Positions 35,018-42,789 of a DNA stretch of 64,000 nt are shown here, piece after piece; position 1 is the stretch's first letter, and each line of letters begins with the position of its first letter. Location of the stretch: contig NZ_JAFBER010000004.1 in the NCBI RefSeq assembly GCF_016908855.1, forward strand, positions 62,001 to 126,000, given 5' to 3'. Both the position numbers and the translations under genes were made by a program. The notes under the pieces are model-generated. The model made no database searches and was not told the DNA's origin. It worked only from the letters and a program-made list of their open reading frames with translations. This DNA comes from Scopulibacillus daqui. Its GTDB lineage: Bacteria > Bacillota > Bacilli > Bacillales > Sporolactobacillaceae.

Positions 35018-35288
35018 ATAAAAAACACCCATCCCAAAAAAGGGACGAGTGCTGATCTCGCGGTTCCACCCTTGTTCATGCATAAATCTGCATCTCAAGT
35101 TAACATAACGGCTGTTATACCGGCGACAGATACTTTTTGTGACTGCGCACAATTTCCCTGCCGCAGCTAAGAGGTGGTAAGTTATTTTAACCGTTAGGAA
35201 GATCCCAGCAACCCTTCCCTCTCTAATAACGGTTCTACAAATAACCCTTGTCCTCTATCAAAGCTTTTTTAAAAGTCATGTTATTATG
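35018..35288 (-). promoter_or_regulatory. T-box leader of thrS (Thr)
   Basis: Minus-strand leader with T-box AAGGGTGGAACCGCG at about 35059-35073 and terminator CACTCGTCCC / GGGATGGGTG plus T6 at 35020-35050. The TGGA bulge pairs with a UCCA tRNA end, right for tRNA-Thr. The specifier region reads CTTACCACC, giving ACC. The remaining bases up to ytxC (to 35428) hold the promoter and no recognisable element. Confidence 0.94.
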
Positions 35289-35294
35289 TAAGGT

Positions 35295-35323
35295 ATTATA
35301 GCCAGTTATCATTATAAAATCAA
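35295..35323 (-). promoter_or_regulatory. Sigma-A promoter of thrS
   Basis: Minus strand TTGATT, 17 bases, TATAAT, just upstream of the T-box leader. Confidence 0.8.
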
Positions 35324-35428
35324 GCCCTTTAAAGAAAATATGCCGGCCGCCAAAATTCAAGCGGCTGCCTGATTCGGGCAATTTGCTTGACGGAACATAC
35401 TTCCTATATATTTTTCGCCCTCGACATA

Positions 35429-36259
35429 CTATTTATTAATTGTAGCCGCTGTACTTTTGGGAAGAAATGTAACGCGTTCTTCAAAGACATTTTGCAGAGT
35501 CTGCATCATGCCGTATTCAGGGCGGTCCGTATAAATAAAAATATTTTTTGGAGCTAAGCCGATGAGCGTTAATAGTATTGACGGTTCGGCTTCAATCCCC
35601 CACTGTTTTAACAGAGGATAAAACGAGCGGATAGACTGGACATTCTTAATATACTGATAATTTTCATCCAATAATTTAAACGGCTGATCGTCAATCACAT
35701 AAATGGTATGATGCAATGGGCGATATGCTCTTACAATCCTTCGCAATTTATCAACGAAAGCCTGATACTCCTGCTGAAGCTTATATTCATCAATAGCCAG
35801 CTCAACATATTTTTGCAGGCATGTCCTGTATTTATGAAGTCGAAAACGAATAATGGATTGAAAGGATAAACTTTTCTTATCTTCAAAAATATCATGAATT
35901 GCTTCTTTTAATATTTGATGCCTAGAAGGCAAAATATCCAGCCTCGGAAGATCCGTCCTTTCACCATCAAATATTGACTGAACAATTTCCAAAATTTCTT
36001 CCTGATCATGTTTATCCTTAAAGTAGAATGTTGACGAAATAATATCAAGCAACCATTTTTTCTCATAAGTGTCAATAATAAATTCCACAAAAACATCGAT
36101 TAATTTTTTTCGGAAATCAATCGATAAGGCATCTCCTTTTAGACCGATTGTTAACGTTTCTTTATGGATTTGAAAATGCAAAGGCTCTTTGATCGCTTCG
36201 GCAATATGTGTATTCAAGGACACTGCTTCGTGTCTTGATTCAAAAGTAACTGAAATCAA
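35429..36259 (-). CDS. ytxC: Sporulation-associated protein YtxC
   Basis: Conserved spore-former protein of unknown biochemistry found between dnaI and thrS. 276 residues (B. subtilis about 280); recognised by position and by family-like stretches such as FRKKLIDVFVEFIIDTYEKKW, IIRFRLHKYRTCLQKYVELAIDEYKLQQEYQ and LLTLIGLAPKNIFIYTD. Soluble, no signal peptide. The start is TTG with AAGGGGGGAC six bases before it; no in-frame ATG gives a better start. Confidence 0.8.
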   Translation of the reverse strand: MISVTFESRHEAVSLNTHIAEAIKEPLHFQIHKETLTIGLKGDALSIDFRKKLIDVFVEFIIDTYEKKWLLDIISSTFYFKDKHDQEEILEIVQSIFDGERTDLPRLDILPSRHQILKEAIHDIFEDKKSLSFQSIIRFRLHKYRTCLQKYVELAIDEYKLQQEYQAFVDKLRRIVRAYRPLHHTIYVIDDQPFKLLDENYQYIKNVQSIRSFYPLLKQWGIEAEPSILLTLIGLAPKNIFIYTDRPEYGMMQTLQNVFEERVTFLPKSTAATINK

Positions 36260-36368
36260 TCTTGTCCCCCCTTGTCCCTTCTCACTACACTATATGGAAC
36301 AAGGCGGGAAAAAATGTCCAAATTTTTTATTATCATAAATAAAACTTGCCGGCCCGCATCTTTTATGC

Positions 36369-36398
36369 GTTCACAGGGTCAAACCCTGTGAACTTTTT
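36369..36398 (+). terminator. Terminator-like hairpin downstream of dnaI
   Basis: Perfect 11-bp stem GTTCACAGGGT / ACCCTGTGAAC with loop CAA. The T5 run follows on the plus strand, opposite to dnaI transcription; the minus-strand exit is GCATAAAAG. It may still fold in the dnaI mRNA 3' end. Confidence 0.5.
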
Positions 36399-36426
36399 GA
36401 ACATGTTTTTATCTAAAGTAATGCCT

Positions 36427-37359
36427 TTAAATTCTGCGGTTTTTTCCTTTAACTGTAACAAGTTTTGTATAGTGGCGAATCCGCTCCATGACACGCTTTG
36501 CTTTGAGCAGCTCAGTACCGCTTTTTTGCGAATATGAAAAGTGCTCTTCTAATTCATCATAATTATAATTAGACGTATATAATGTCGGCAGCTTCTTCAT
36601 CACTCTATATTGCAAAATGCTCCCAATGATTTCATCACGAATCCATGGAGAAATGATTTCTGCGCCAATATCATCCAAAATTAATACGGAAACCTTTTTT
36701 ATATAATCCAATTTCTCATCAAGGGTTCTTTCTTGAATCGACCCCTTTAATTCTCTGAAAAAGTCGGGGGTATATACCATTAATGACGGTATATTTTTAT
36801 CTTTAAGAGCATTCATGACAGCTCCCATTATATAAGTTTTCCCAACGCCAAATTGTCCGTAAAAGTAAAGCCCTTTTGTCTCCTTAGGATTTTCAGTATA
36901 TTCCTTTACAAAATCCCTAGCAGCTACCAGCGCATCGTAACGATCCAAATCGCCTGTATCTATCGATTGAAATGTCGCTTGCAAAACATCATCCGGTACA
37001 TAATAGCTGCGAATCAGTTCTGCCTGTTTTTTCATTTCCTCATTTCTCTGTTTAAGCGGACAAGAATGAAACGTTAAATTGATCGTTGCTTTATCATAGA
37101 CGAGTTCAGGCTGGTACCCTTTTAAAATATTTGGGCATTTATCAAGACCTGGACAATGATCACAATGATTGCGTTCTTGTACAAATTGAAATAAATGAGG
37201 AATGCTTTTTTCGACAACAGCAGCTGTAATGTCCGGATGGCTGTTCAAAAACGCTTGTACGTCACCATGCCTTAAAAGGGACGACATGATCTTTTCATTA
37301 AATTGTTCAATATCATGACCTTTCGCCATTTGACGGATGACAGATTTTATGGAATCCAT
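36427..37359 (-). CDS. dnaI: Helicase loader DnaI
   Basis: AAA+ loader that places DnaC helicase on DNA at oriC and at restarting forks, with DnaB and DnaD. N-terminal helicase-binding region with zinc ligands CDHCPGLDKC and HSCPL (about 65-105); AAA+ domain with Walker A FYGQFGVGKTYIMGA and Walker B VLILDDIGAE. ATG at 37359 gives 310 residues (B. subtilis 311); a GTG nine bases upstream overlaps the ribosome site AGGCGGTG. 12 bases after dnaB. Confidence 0.95.
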   Translation of the reverse strand: MDSIKSVIRQMAKGHDIEQFNEKIMSSLLRHGDVQAFLNSHPDITAAVVEKSIPHLFQFVQERNHCDHCPGLDKCPNILKGYQPELVYDKATINLTFHSCPLKQRNEEMKKQAELIRSYYVPDDVLQATFQSIDTGDLDRYDALVAARDFVKEYTENPKETKGLYFYGQFGVGKTYIMGAVMNALKDKNIPSLMVYTPDFFRELKGSIQERTLDEKLDYIKKVSVLILDDIGAEIISPWIRDEIIGSILQYRVMKKLPTLYTSNYNYDELEEHFSYSQKSGTELLKAKRVMERIRHYTKLVTVKGKNRRI

Positions 37360-37371
37360 ATTTTTCACCGC

Positions 37372-38751
37372 CTATATTTTGTTTAAATAATCTTTAAGGA
37401 ATTGACGCTTTCTCTCAGCTTCTTCATCCGACAACTCCGGCTGTTCATTTTGGGATGATTGATCTGTCATCCAGCTAGGCAGTCTTTCTTGCCGTTCGTT
37501 TTTTCGTGCTTTTTGATAGGGCTTTTTGCTTTTAGTTTGCGACCATTCCTGATACTTTTTGTGCTCAGAACGCGCCAGAGCCATTGCCTCTCGTACCGTC
37601 TTGACTTTTTTTCTAGCCCAGTGTGCCGCAATTTTTTCTACATAATTCTTAACGAGCTTTTGATCGTTTGTTTCCATGACATAGTGAATGAGAACATTAA
37701 CAACGCCGGGGGTTAATTTTTGTTCGAATAATATTCCTTCTACGATTTTCAGATCGGCTGGAACCGGCTTGCCGCCTTGCCCGACTTGTTCGAGCACTTC
37801 ATACGGCGATAATTGTTCAAATGCCCGGATTGTCTGCTCTTCTTCATTTTGCGGTTCCCGATGAGCCATTTCTTGAAGAGCAGGAGGCTGAGTTCGGTAG
37901 CTTAAAGCCGGCAGCTGGTCGCCTGATTCTAATCGATAAAAGTTGCGGACTTGTTTTCTAAGTTCTTGAATATCTATAGCACCAGTGTGCAGAAAGGCTT
38001 CCTGTATGACACGGCTCATCTGTTCCGGTGATAACTGGTAAACAAACGCAAGCTTAATGATTGCTTCTTTTACCTCAGGAGTAAAAGCTTCCCTAGAAAT
38101 AATAACATCTGAAAGATGATGGTATAAGGCCTGGAAATCAAATGTTGATGTAACGGCAGGCGCCGTCGGCTCTTTGCGGTCAATCCATTCATATTGATCG
38201 TCTATCTGCGAAACCTCATATTGATTAACGCTTAATTCCGATGGATGAACAGATTGGAAAACATCGCTGAAAGATACAGTCATTTCTTCGTAAATATCCT
38301 TATCAACTTGTTCTTGTGCAAAAATTTTTTTCAATCGGATAAAATCTTTTTGGCCGATCCTATTATAAAGATATATATTTAACAGCCCGTCTGTAAAAAA
38401 TTGCTTCGGTGTTAAAGGCGGCTGAAGTTCATAAATAAATTCTATATGTTCGCCGCTCTTTTTTTTATAAACTTTAAGCAGCCCGATGGCCTCAAGCTTT
38501 TTCCTGTCTTCTAATAATAAATCAAGGGAACAGTTCATTCGGACCATCAGCTGATGATGTGTACACCAATCGCCAAAAAAAGTCATTTCATTAACTTCCT
38601 GCCAAAGCGAAGTATATAAACTGACCGGCCTTGGTCCGATAAGCGGCTGATATAAATAATGAATAACCTTTTGATCGTATGGATGGATTAATCCATTTAA
38701 TCGTACTTGATAACGATCAACAGGCAGCAATTCTTTCCAATGGTTTTGCAC
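37372..38751 (-). CDS. dnaB: Replication initiation/membrane attachment protein DnaB
   Basis: Firmicute primosome protein that with DnaD and DnaI loads the replicative helicase and tethers oriC to the membrane. N-terminal winged-helix DDBH1 domain (LYQPLIGPRPVSLYTSLW), DDBH2 domain with the conserved SPYEVLEQVGQGGKPVPAD / VVNVLIHYVMETND segment (about 320-370), and a basic C-terminal tail. GTG at 38751 after GAGGTGATCAGG matches the family start (B. subtilis MADYWKDVLPVD); ATG at 38769 lacks a ribosome site. 459 residues. Confidence 0.93.
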   Translation of the reverse strand: MQNHWKELLPVDRYQVRLNGLIHPYDQKVIHYLYQPLIGPRPVSLYTSLWQEVNEMTFFGDWCTHHQLMVRMNCSLDLLLEDRKKLEAIGLLKVYKKKSGEHIEFIYELQPPLTPKQFFTDGLLNIYLYNRIGQKDFIRLKKIFAQEQVDKDIYEEMTVSFSDVFQSVHPSELSVNQYEVSQIDDQYEWIDRKEPTAPAVTSTFDFQALYHHLSDVIISREAFTPEVKEAIIKLAFVYQLSPEQMSRVIQEAFLHTGAIDIQELRKQVRNFYRLESGDQLPALSYRTQPPALQEMAHREPQNEEEQTIRAFEQLSPYEVLEQVGQGGKPVPADLKIVEGILFEQKLTPGVVNVLIHYVMETNDQKLVKNYVEKIAAHWARKKVKTVREAMALARSEHKKYQEWSQTKSKKPYQKARKNERQERLPSWMTDQSSQNEQPELSDEEAERKRQFLKDYLNKI

Positions 38752-38798
38752 CCTGATCACCTCGCACATCGTTAAGGGTACATTTAAAAATGGCTAGA

Positions 38799-38827
38799 TA
38801 AAAAGAGCTTTGACAAAGCTCTTTAGT
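38799..38827 (-). terminator. Hairpin between nrdR and dnaB
   Basis: AAAGAGCTTT / AAAGCTCTTT with a three-base loop overlaps the nrdR stop and is followed by T-rich sequence on the minus strand. It may end or attenuate transcription before dnaB. Confidence 0.65.
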
Positions 38828-39293
38828 TTTCATCTTTATTGACTTTTTTTAATAGATCCTTCAGCTCATGAATAAACACATTAATGTCTTTAAACTGTCT
38901 GTATACAGATGCAAAGCGGACGTAAGAAACTTCATCAACTTGAGCCAATTCATCCATTACCAATTCGCCAATATCGTGGCTTTTTACTTCTGATATTCCT
39001 TGGTCTCTCAAGTTTTTTTCGACTTTATTAACGATTTCTTCAAGGCGTTTTAAAGGCACAGGCCGTTTTTCGCAAGCCTTAATTAATCCACGTAATATTT
39101 TATCCCGGCTAAATGATTCTCTATCATCATTTTTTTTAACGACAATAAGCGGCATTTCTTCTACAGTTTCAAATGTTGTAAAACGGTATTGGCATGATTC
39201 GCATTCACGCCGCCGCCTAATAGACCGTCCTTCATTGACAGGCCGGGAGTCAAGAACTTTAGTTCCTAGTTCCTTGCAATTAGGACAACGCAT
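38823..39293 (-). CDS. nrdR: Transcriptional repressor NrdR
   Basis: Represses ribonucleotide reductase genes in response to dATP/ATP. Zinc ribbon at the start: MRCPNC and [16 protein letters not shown] (four Cys), then an ATP-cone from about residue 47 ([20 protein letters not shown]). ATG at 39293 follows AGAGGTGG and gives 156 residues (B. subtilis 152). Position upstream of dnaB-dnaI as in Bacillus. Confidence 0.96.
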   Translation of the reverse strand: MRCPNCKELGTKVLDSRPVNEGRSIRRRRECESCQYRFTTFETVEEMPLIVVKKNDDRESFSRDKILRGLIKACEKRPVPLKRLEEIVNKVEKNLRDQGISEVKSHDIGELVMDELAQVDEVSYVRFASVYRQFKDINVFIHELKDLLKKVNKDEN

Positions 39294-39326
39294 GAATCCC
39301 ACCTCTATTGGGGCCTTTTGTCTTTA

Positions 39327-39355
39327 ATCATATTAAAAAAAACGTCGAATAACAA
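39327..39355 (-). promoter_or_regulatory. Sigma-A promoter of nrdR
   Basis: Minus strand TTGTTA, 17 bases, TATGAT, about 30 bases before the ATG. Confidence 0.65.
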
Positions 39356-39416
39356 GTTATTTTCTTTTTTATCATTAAAAATGTCCGCCAAAACGGCATT
39401 ATTCACAGCATGAATA

Positions 39417-39460
39417 GCAAAAGGGATACCTAAGGTACCCCTTTGAGCGGATTTTTTTCA
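39417..39460 (-). terminator. Terminator of speD
   Basis: Minus-strand hairpin close to the speD stop: AAAGGGGTACC / GGTATCCCTTTT, 11 bp with a short loop and one mismatch. Confidence 0.75.
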
Positions 39461-39470
39461 ATTATAATCA

Positions 39471-39854
39471 TTATGCAGATGTGATTTGTTTATCCTTTGA
39501 TTCAGCCGGATGGATGCCTCTTGGCAATTCCATATTATCTGATACTTTAGCATCTAACGCTTTGGCAATGTAATCAGCCGCAACATTTGGATCAATCCGG
39601 TCACCGCATGTGTAAACATCAATGCTTGCGTAGCCATGCTCAGGAAAACTATGAATCGTTAAGTGCGATTCAGAAATAATAACAACCCCGCTGACGCCTT
39701 GAGGTGCAAATTTATGAAAAGCCACTTCTCTTACTTCGGCGCCAGCTTCTAAAGCTGCGTTGACGAACGTTTTCTCAATAAATTCGATATCGTTTAATTT
39801 ATCAATATTGCAATCCCATAATTCTGATATAACATGACGTCCCATTGTTTCCAT
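39471..39854 (-). CDS. speD: S-adenosylmethionine decarboxylase proenzyme
   Basis: Decarboxylates SAM to supply aminopropyl groups for spermidine. The proenzyme cleaves itself between Glu62 and Ser63 in [13 protein letters not shown], making the pyruvoyl cofactor from Ser63; His68 and Cys83 (DVYTCGD) are the other catalytic residues. Class 1B length, 127 residues. ATG preceded by AAAGGGGGAC. It has a separate promoter and a leader of about 135 bases. Confidence 0.97.
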   Translation of the reverse strand: METMGRHVISELWDCNIDKLNDIEFIEKTFVNAALEAGAEVREVAFHKFAPQGVSGVVIISESHLTIHSFPEHGYASIDVYTCGDRIDPNVAADYIAKALDAKVSDNMELPRGIHPAESKDKQITSA

Positions 39855-39992
39855 ATGTCAGTCCCCCTTTAGGAAAAGTACCATGCCGTAAGCATGCAGG
39901 ATTGCTATAACACCACGGGGGATAGTTAGTCCGATGAGGTCCTAACCCTTTAAGTGCTATACAAATCCCTTTCGTACATTTTTGTGTTGACG
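39855..39992 (-). ncRNA. Structured leader RNA of speD (candidate)
   Basis: Between the promoter and the speD ATG lies an RNA with several compact stems: GTTAG / CTAAC enclosing GACCTCATCGGA, then CTAT / ATAG enclosing CCCCCGTGGTGTT, then CATG / CATG-type hairpin around a TTACG loop. There is no intrinsic terminator in it and no long frame. It could be a SAM or polyamine sensor or a translational control element. The rest of the 338-base gap to gapB is the promoter and the gapB terminator. Confidence 0.4.
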
Positions 39993-39998
39993 ATGAAT

Positions 39999-40027
39999 AG
40001 TATAATCGTTTTAAATCCGGTTTGCAA
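39999..40027 (-). promoter_or_regulatory. Sigma-A promoter of speD
   Basis: Minus strand TTGCAA, 17 bases, TATACT; transcription would start near 39992. Confidence 0.8.
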
Positions 40028-40131
40028 TGACTTTTTTATACTATAAAAAATTCCCAAATACAAAGCCGAATGGGTGCTTGTTTTTCCTGTCTTTTTCTAT
40101 ACGTTTTGCCATTTTCGGCAGTCAAAAATGA

Positions 40132-40180
40132 AAGAGGGCGCCAAAAAGCCAGTTGCTCTGGCTTTTCGGACACCCCCTTA
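40132..40180 (-). terminator. Terminator of gapB
   Basis: Stem CCAAAAAGCCAG / CTGGCTTTTCGG with loop TTGCT, extended by GGG/CCC pairs, 15 bases past the gapB stop. Confidence 0.75.
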
Positions 40181-40192
40181 GAATAAAGGTGT

Positions 40193-41227
40193 TTAAGACA
40201 CTTTAACATCTTTTGCAGCAGACATATAGGAAGCGACTAATTTCGCCAAGTCTACAACCCGGCAAGAATATCCCCATTCATTATCATACCATGCAAGAAC
40301 TTTCACTTTATTGCCATCAATAACCATAGTCGATAATCCATCAATGATTGCAGAGTGGTCATCAGTATTAAAATCCTTAGAAACGAGCGGTTCCTCAGTA
40401 TAATCTAAAATACCCTTGTAATTAACTCGCGAAGCGGCTTGGAAGGCATAATTGATATCATCGACCGTAACTTTAGTATTAAGTTCCACAACAAGATCGA
40501 CCAGAGACACATTTGGTGTTGGCACTCGCAAAGCCATGCCATTCAGCTTTCCTTCAAGCTCAGGGAGCACTTTAGAAATGGCTTTTGCCGCACCAGTTGA
40601 TGTTGGAATAATTGATTCAGCACAAGCGCGCGCGCGTCTGAGATCCTTATGCGGATTGTCAATATTTTTCTGATCATTTGTATAAGAATGCACGGTTGTC
40701 ATCATGCCTGACACAATGCCAAATTGCTCTTCCAATACTTTAACAACAGGCGCCAAACAATTCGTCGTACATGAGGCATTTGAGAGAACATGATGTTGAT
40801 TCGGGTCATACTTATCATCATTGACACCCATGACAATAGTGAGATCTTCATCTTTTCCAGGTGCTGTAATGATGACTTTCTTGGCACCGGCTTCAATATG
40901 ATAACCCGCTGTTTCCCTTGTTTTAAATTTACCTGTTGCTTCAATGACAATATCTATCCCCAGACTCTTCCAAGGCAATTGTCTTGGATCACGGTGATTA
41001 ACGAGTTCAATGATTGCGCCGTTGACACTTAGATGGTTATCATCGACCACCTCTACTTCGCCTTGAAAGCGCCCGTGAATACTATCGAATTTTATTAAAT
41101 GGGCTAATGTTGCAGCTGGATAACTTGCATTAATGGCTTTAATATTTAATGAACCGTCAGCCATCGCTTTCCTAAAAACCATACGCCCAATTCTTCCAAA
41201 TCCATTTATCGCAACATTTACAGGCAT
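40193..41227 (-). CDS. gapB: NADP-type glyceraldehyde-3-phosphate dehydrogenase, gluconeogenic
   Basis: Runs glyceraldehyde-3-phosphate dehydrogenase in the gluconeogenic direction. NAINGFGRIGR-type Rossmann start, catalytic Cys153 in NASCTTNCLAP. After the second strand it reads AINASYPAATLAHL, as in B. subtilis GapB, rather than the Asp-containing NAD motif of GapA, supporting NADP use. ATG at 41227 follows GGAGG by nine bases; 344 residues. Two CcpN boxes flank the promoter, the expected control for gapB. Adjacent to speD as in B. subtilis. Confidence 0.95.
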   Translation of the reverse strand: MPVNVAINGFGRIGRMVFRKAMADGSLNIKAINASYPAATLAHLIKFDSIHGRFQGEVEVVDDNHLSVNGAIIELVNHRDPRQLPWKSLGIDIVIEATGKFKTRETAGYHIEAGAKKVIITAPGKDEDLTIVMGVNDDKYDPNQHHVLSNASCTTNCLAPVVKVLEEQFGIVSGMMTTVHSYTNDQKNIDNPHKDLRRARACAESIIPTSTGAAKAISKVLPELEGKLNGMALRVPTPNVSLVDLVVELNTKVTVDDINYAFQAASRVNYKGILDYTEEPLVSKDFNTDDHSAIIDGLSTMVIDGNKVKVLAWYDNEWGYSCRVVDLAKLVASYMSAAKDVKVS

Positions 41228-41248
41228 GAACATCAACCTCCGAAAATA

Positions 41249-41259
41249 TGTGTTATACA
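41249..41259 (+). promoter_or_regulatory. CcpN box 1 at gapB
   Basis: TGTGTTATACA matches the CcpN consensus TRTGHYATAYW at every position, on the plus strand, in the gapB leader. Confidence 0.75.
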
Positions 41260-41280
41260 ATTTATGCTTCATCTACAAAT

Positions 41281-41291
41281 AGTATAACATA
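41281..41291 (-). promoter_or_regulatory. CcpN box 2 overlapping the gapB -10
   Basis: Minus strand TATGTTATACT matches TRTGHYATAYW fully and includes the probable -10 TATACT. Two boxes in opposite orientation are consistent with CcpN repression of gapB on glucose. Confidence 0.78.
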
Positions 41292-41326
41292 ATAACCGGA
41301 GATTGAAAGCGCTTTTTCATTTTTTA

Positions 41327-41923
41327 TTAAAAAATGTGCCAAAGCCTAAAAATTCTTTTTAGTTGATGCAAAGTTTCTTCAGTCGATCCATTATTGTCAA
41401 TAACGGCATCGACCAGCGCCCGCTTTTCATCCAGCGGCATTTGTGAACGGATTCGATCTAAAGCTTCTTTTTCAGAACTTTGATCCCGATTCATTAATCT
41501 TTCTAATTGTGTTTTGGCGTCAACATAAACCAGCAGTGTTTTATCGACCATTTCTGTTAATTTGCTTTCGAAAAGCAAAGGAATATCCAGAACGGTGACT
41601 GCTTCGCCCTGTCTTTCGTATGCATTTACTTTTTGTAACATACTTTTTCTGACTTGAGGATGAACAATGCGGTTTAGCATTTGCCTTTTATCAGCATCTT
41701 GAAACACAATATTGCCGAGTTTTTTTCGATTAATTTGACCGTTGTCAAACAATATCTCAGAACCGAAGGAGGCAACAATTTGCTTGTATGCCTCTTCGCC
41801 CGGTTCTACCACTTCCCTTGAAATCCTATCTGCATCGACGACAGGAATGCCGAAATCTTTAATCATAGCGGAAACAGTGCTTTTACCGCTGGCGATGCCT
41901 CCTGTCAAACCAATCTTCATCAT
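41327..41923 (-). CDS. coaE: Dephospho-CoA kinase
   Basis: Last step of coenzyme A synthesis: ATP-dependent phosphorylation of dephospho-CoA. P-loop GLTGGIASGKSTVSAM at the start, then VDADRISREVVEPG, LDIPLLFES and RDQSSEKEALDRIRSQM. Start: ATG 41923 or the next ATG 41920; the frame upstream to 41935 begins inside the ribosome site AAAGG. About 198 residues (B. subtilis 197). Last gene of phoP-phoR-polA-mutM-coaE; ytaF, present between mutM and coaE in B. subtilis, is missing. Confidence 0.95.
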   Translation of the reverse strand: MMKIGLTGGIASGKSTVSAMIKDFGIPVVDADRISREVVEPGEEAYKQIVASFGSEILFDNGQINRKKLGNIVFQDADKRQMLNRIVHPQVRKSMLQKVNAYERQGEAVTVLDIPLLFESKLTEMVDKTLLVYVDAKTQLERLMNRDQSSEKEALDRIRSQMPLDEKRALVDAVIDNNGSTEETLHQLKRIFRLWHIF

Positions 41924-41949
41924 TTTTCCGATCATCCTTTACATAAAAA

Positions 41950-42774
41950 TCAACACTGGCAAACCGAACAAAAATGAGTTCCCCTGCCTCCGACTTTAAT
42001 TTTTTCAATTGAGGTTCCGCAGTTTGGACAAGGAAAGCCTTGCCGTCCATAAACATTTAATTTTTGTTGAAACATCCCCATTTGTCCTTGGCTGTTTAAA
42101 TATGATCGAATCGTGCTCCCGCCCATTTCCACTGCTTCTTTTAACGTTTGCTTGATGGCGGCCGTCAGTTTATCAATTTGTCCGGCGTTAAGCGGCTTTG
42201 CTTTTGTTAATGGGTGAATACCTGCGCGATACAGGGCTTCATCTACATAAATATTGCCTAACCCCACTACAATTGTTTGATCTAATAAGGCCGTTTTAAC
42301 AGCGCGATCTGTTTTTGACAGCCGGTCAGCCAGATATTCAGCATTAAAATCAGGAGCAAACGGTTCAGGGCCCAATTGACAAAGGGGCGGATACATCAGC
42401 TCCTCCCCCTTTGAAAAAAGATGCATCGTGCCGAACTTTCGGACATCCCGATATCTTAGCTCTGTCCCATCTGTCAATTTAAAAATAACATGAGTATGTT
42501 TATCTAATGGTACTGCTGCTTCTTGCAAACTATATTTCCCTTCCATTCGCAAATGAGAAACAACGACATCATCATTGCAATAAAAAAGCAAAAACTTTCC
42601 TCTTCTTTTAATATCCCTGATGGTTTGTCCGATCAACTTGGTTCGAAAGGCTTGAATATCATCAGGCCTTTTAATGATTTTCGGCCAAAAAACAAGGACG
42701 TCTTTGATTGTTTTTCCGATAATCAGCTGCTTTAATGTTTGTTTAACCGTTTCTACTTCAGGTAATTCAGGCAC
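41950..42774 (-). CDS. mutM: Formamidopyrimidine-DNA glycosylase
   Basis: Removes 8-oxoguanine and cuts the abasic site in base excision repair. N-terminal PELPEVETV with catalytic Pro2 and Glu3 after Met removal, helix-two-turn-helix (VVGLGNIYVDEALYRAGIHP) and C-terminal zinc finger CPNCGTSIEKIKVGGRGTHFC to CSVCQ. 274 residues, normal. GTG start with AAAGGGAG upstream. 15 bases after polA. Confidence 0.96.
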   Translation of the reverse strand: MPELPEVETVKQTLKQLIIGKTIKDVLVFWPKIIKRPDDIQAFRTKLIGQTIRDIKRRGKFLLFYCNDDVVVSHLRMEGKYSLQEAAVPLDKHTHVIFKLTDGTELRYRDVRKFGTMHLFSKGEELMYPPLCQLGPEPFAPDFNAEYLADRLSKTDRAVKTALLDQTIVVGLGNIYVDEALYRAGIHPLTKAKPLNAGQIDKLTAAIKQTLKEAVEMGGSTIRSYLNSQGQMGMFQQKLNVYGRQGFPCPNCGTSIEKIKVGGRGTHFCSVCQC

Positions 42775-42789
42775 GAATATCTCCCTTTC

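Noticed and set aside
34981-35079. N-terminal extension of ThrS
   Set aside because: The extra 33 residues are translated from the T-box terminator; the GTG at 34980 has the ribosome site.
39930-39965. Hammerhead-like CTGATGAG/CCGATGAG motif in the speD leader
   Set aside because: On the plus strand CCGATGAG appears, but the required GAAA and flanking stems are absent.
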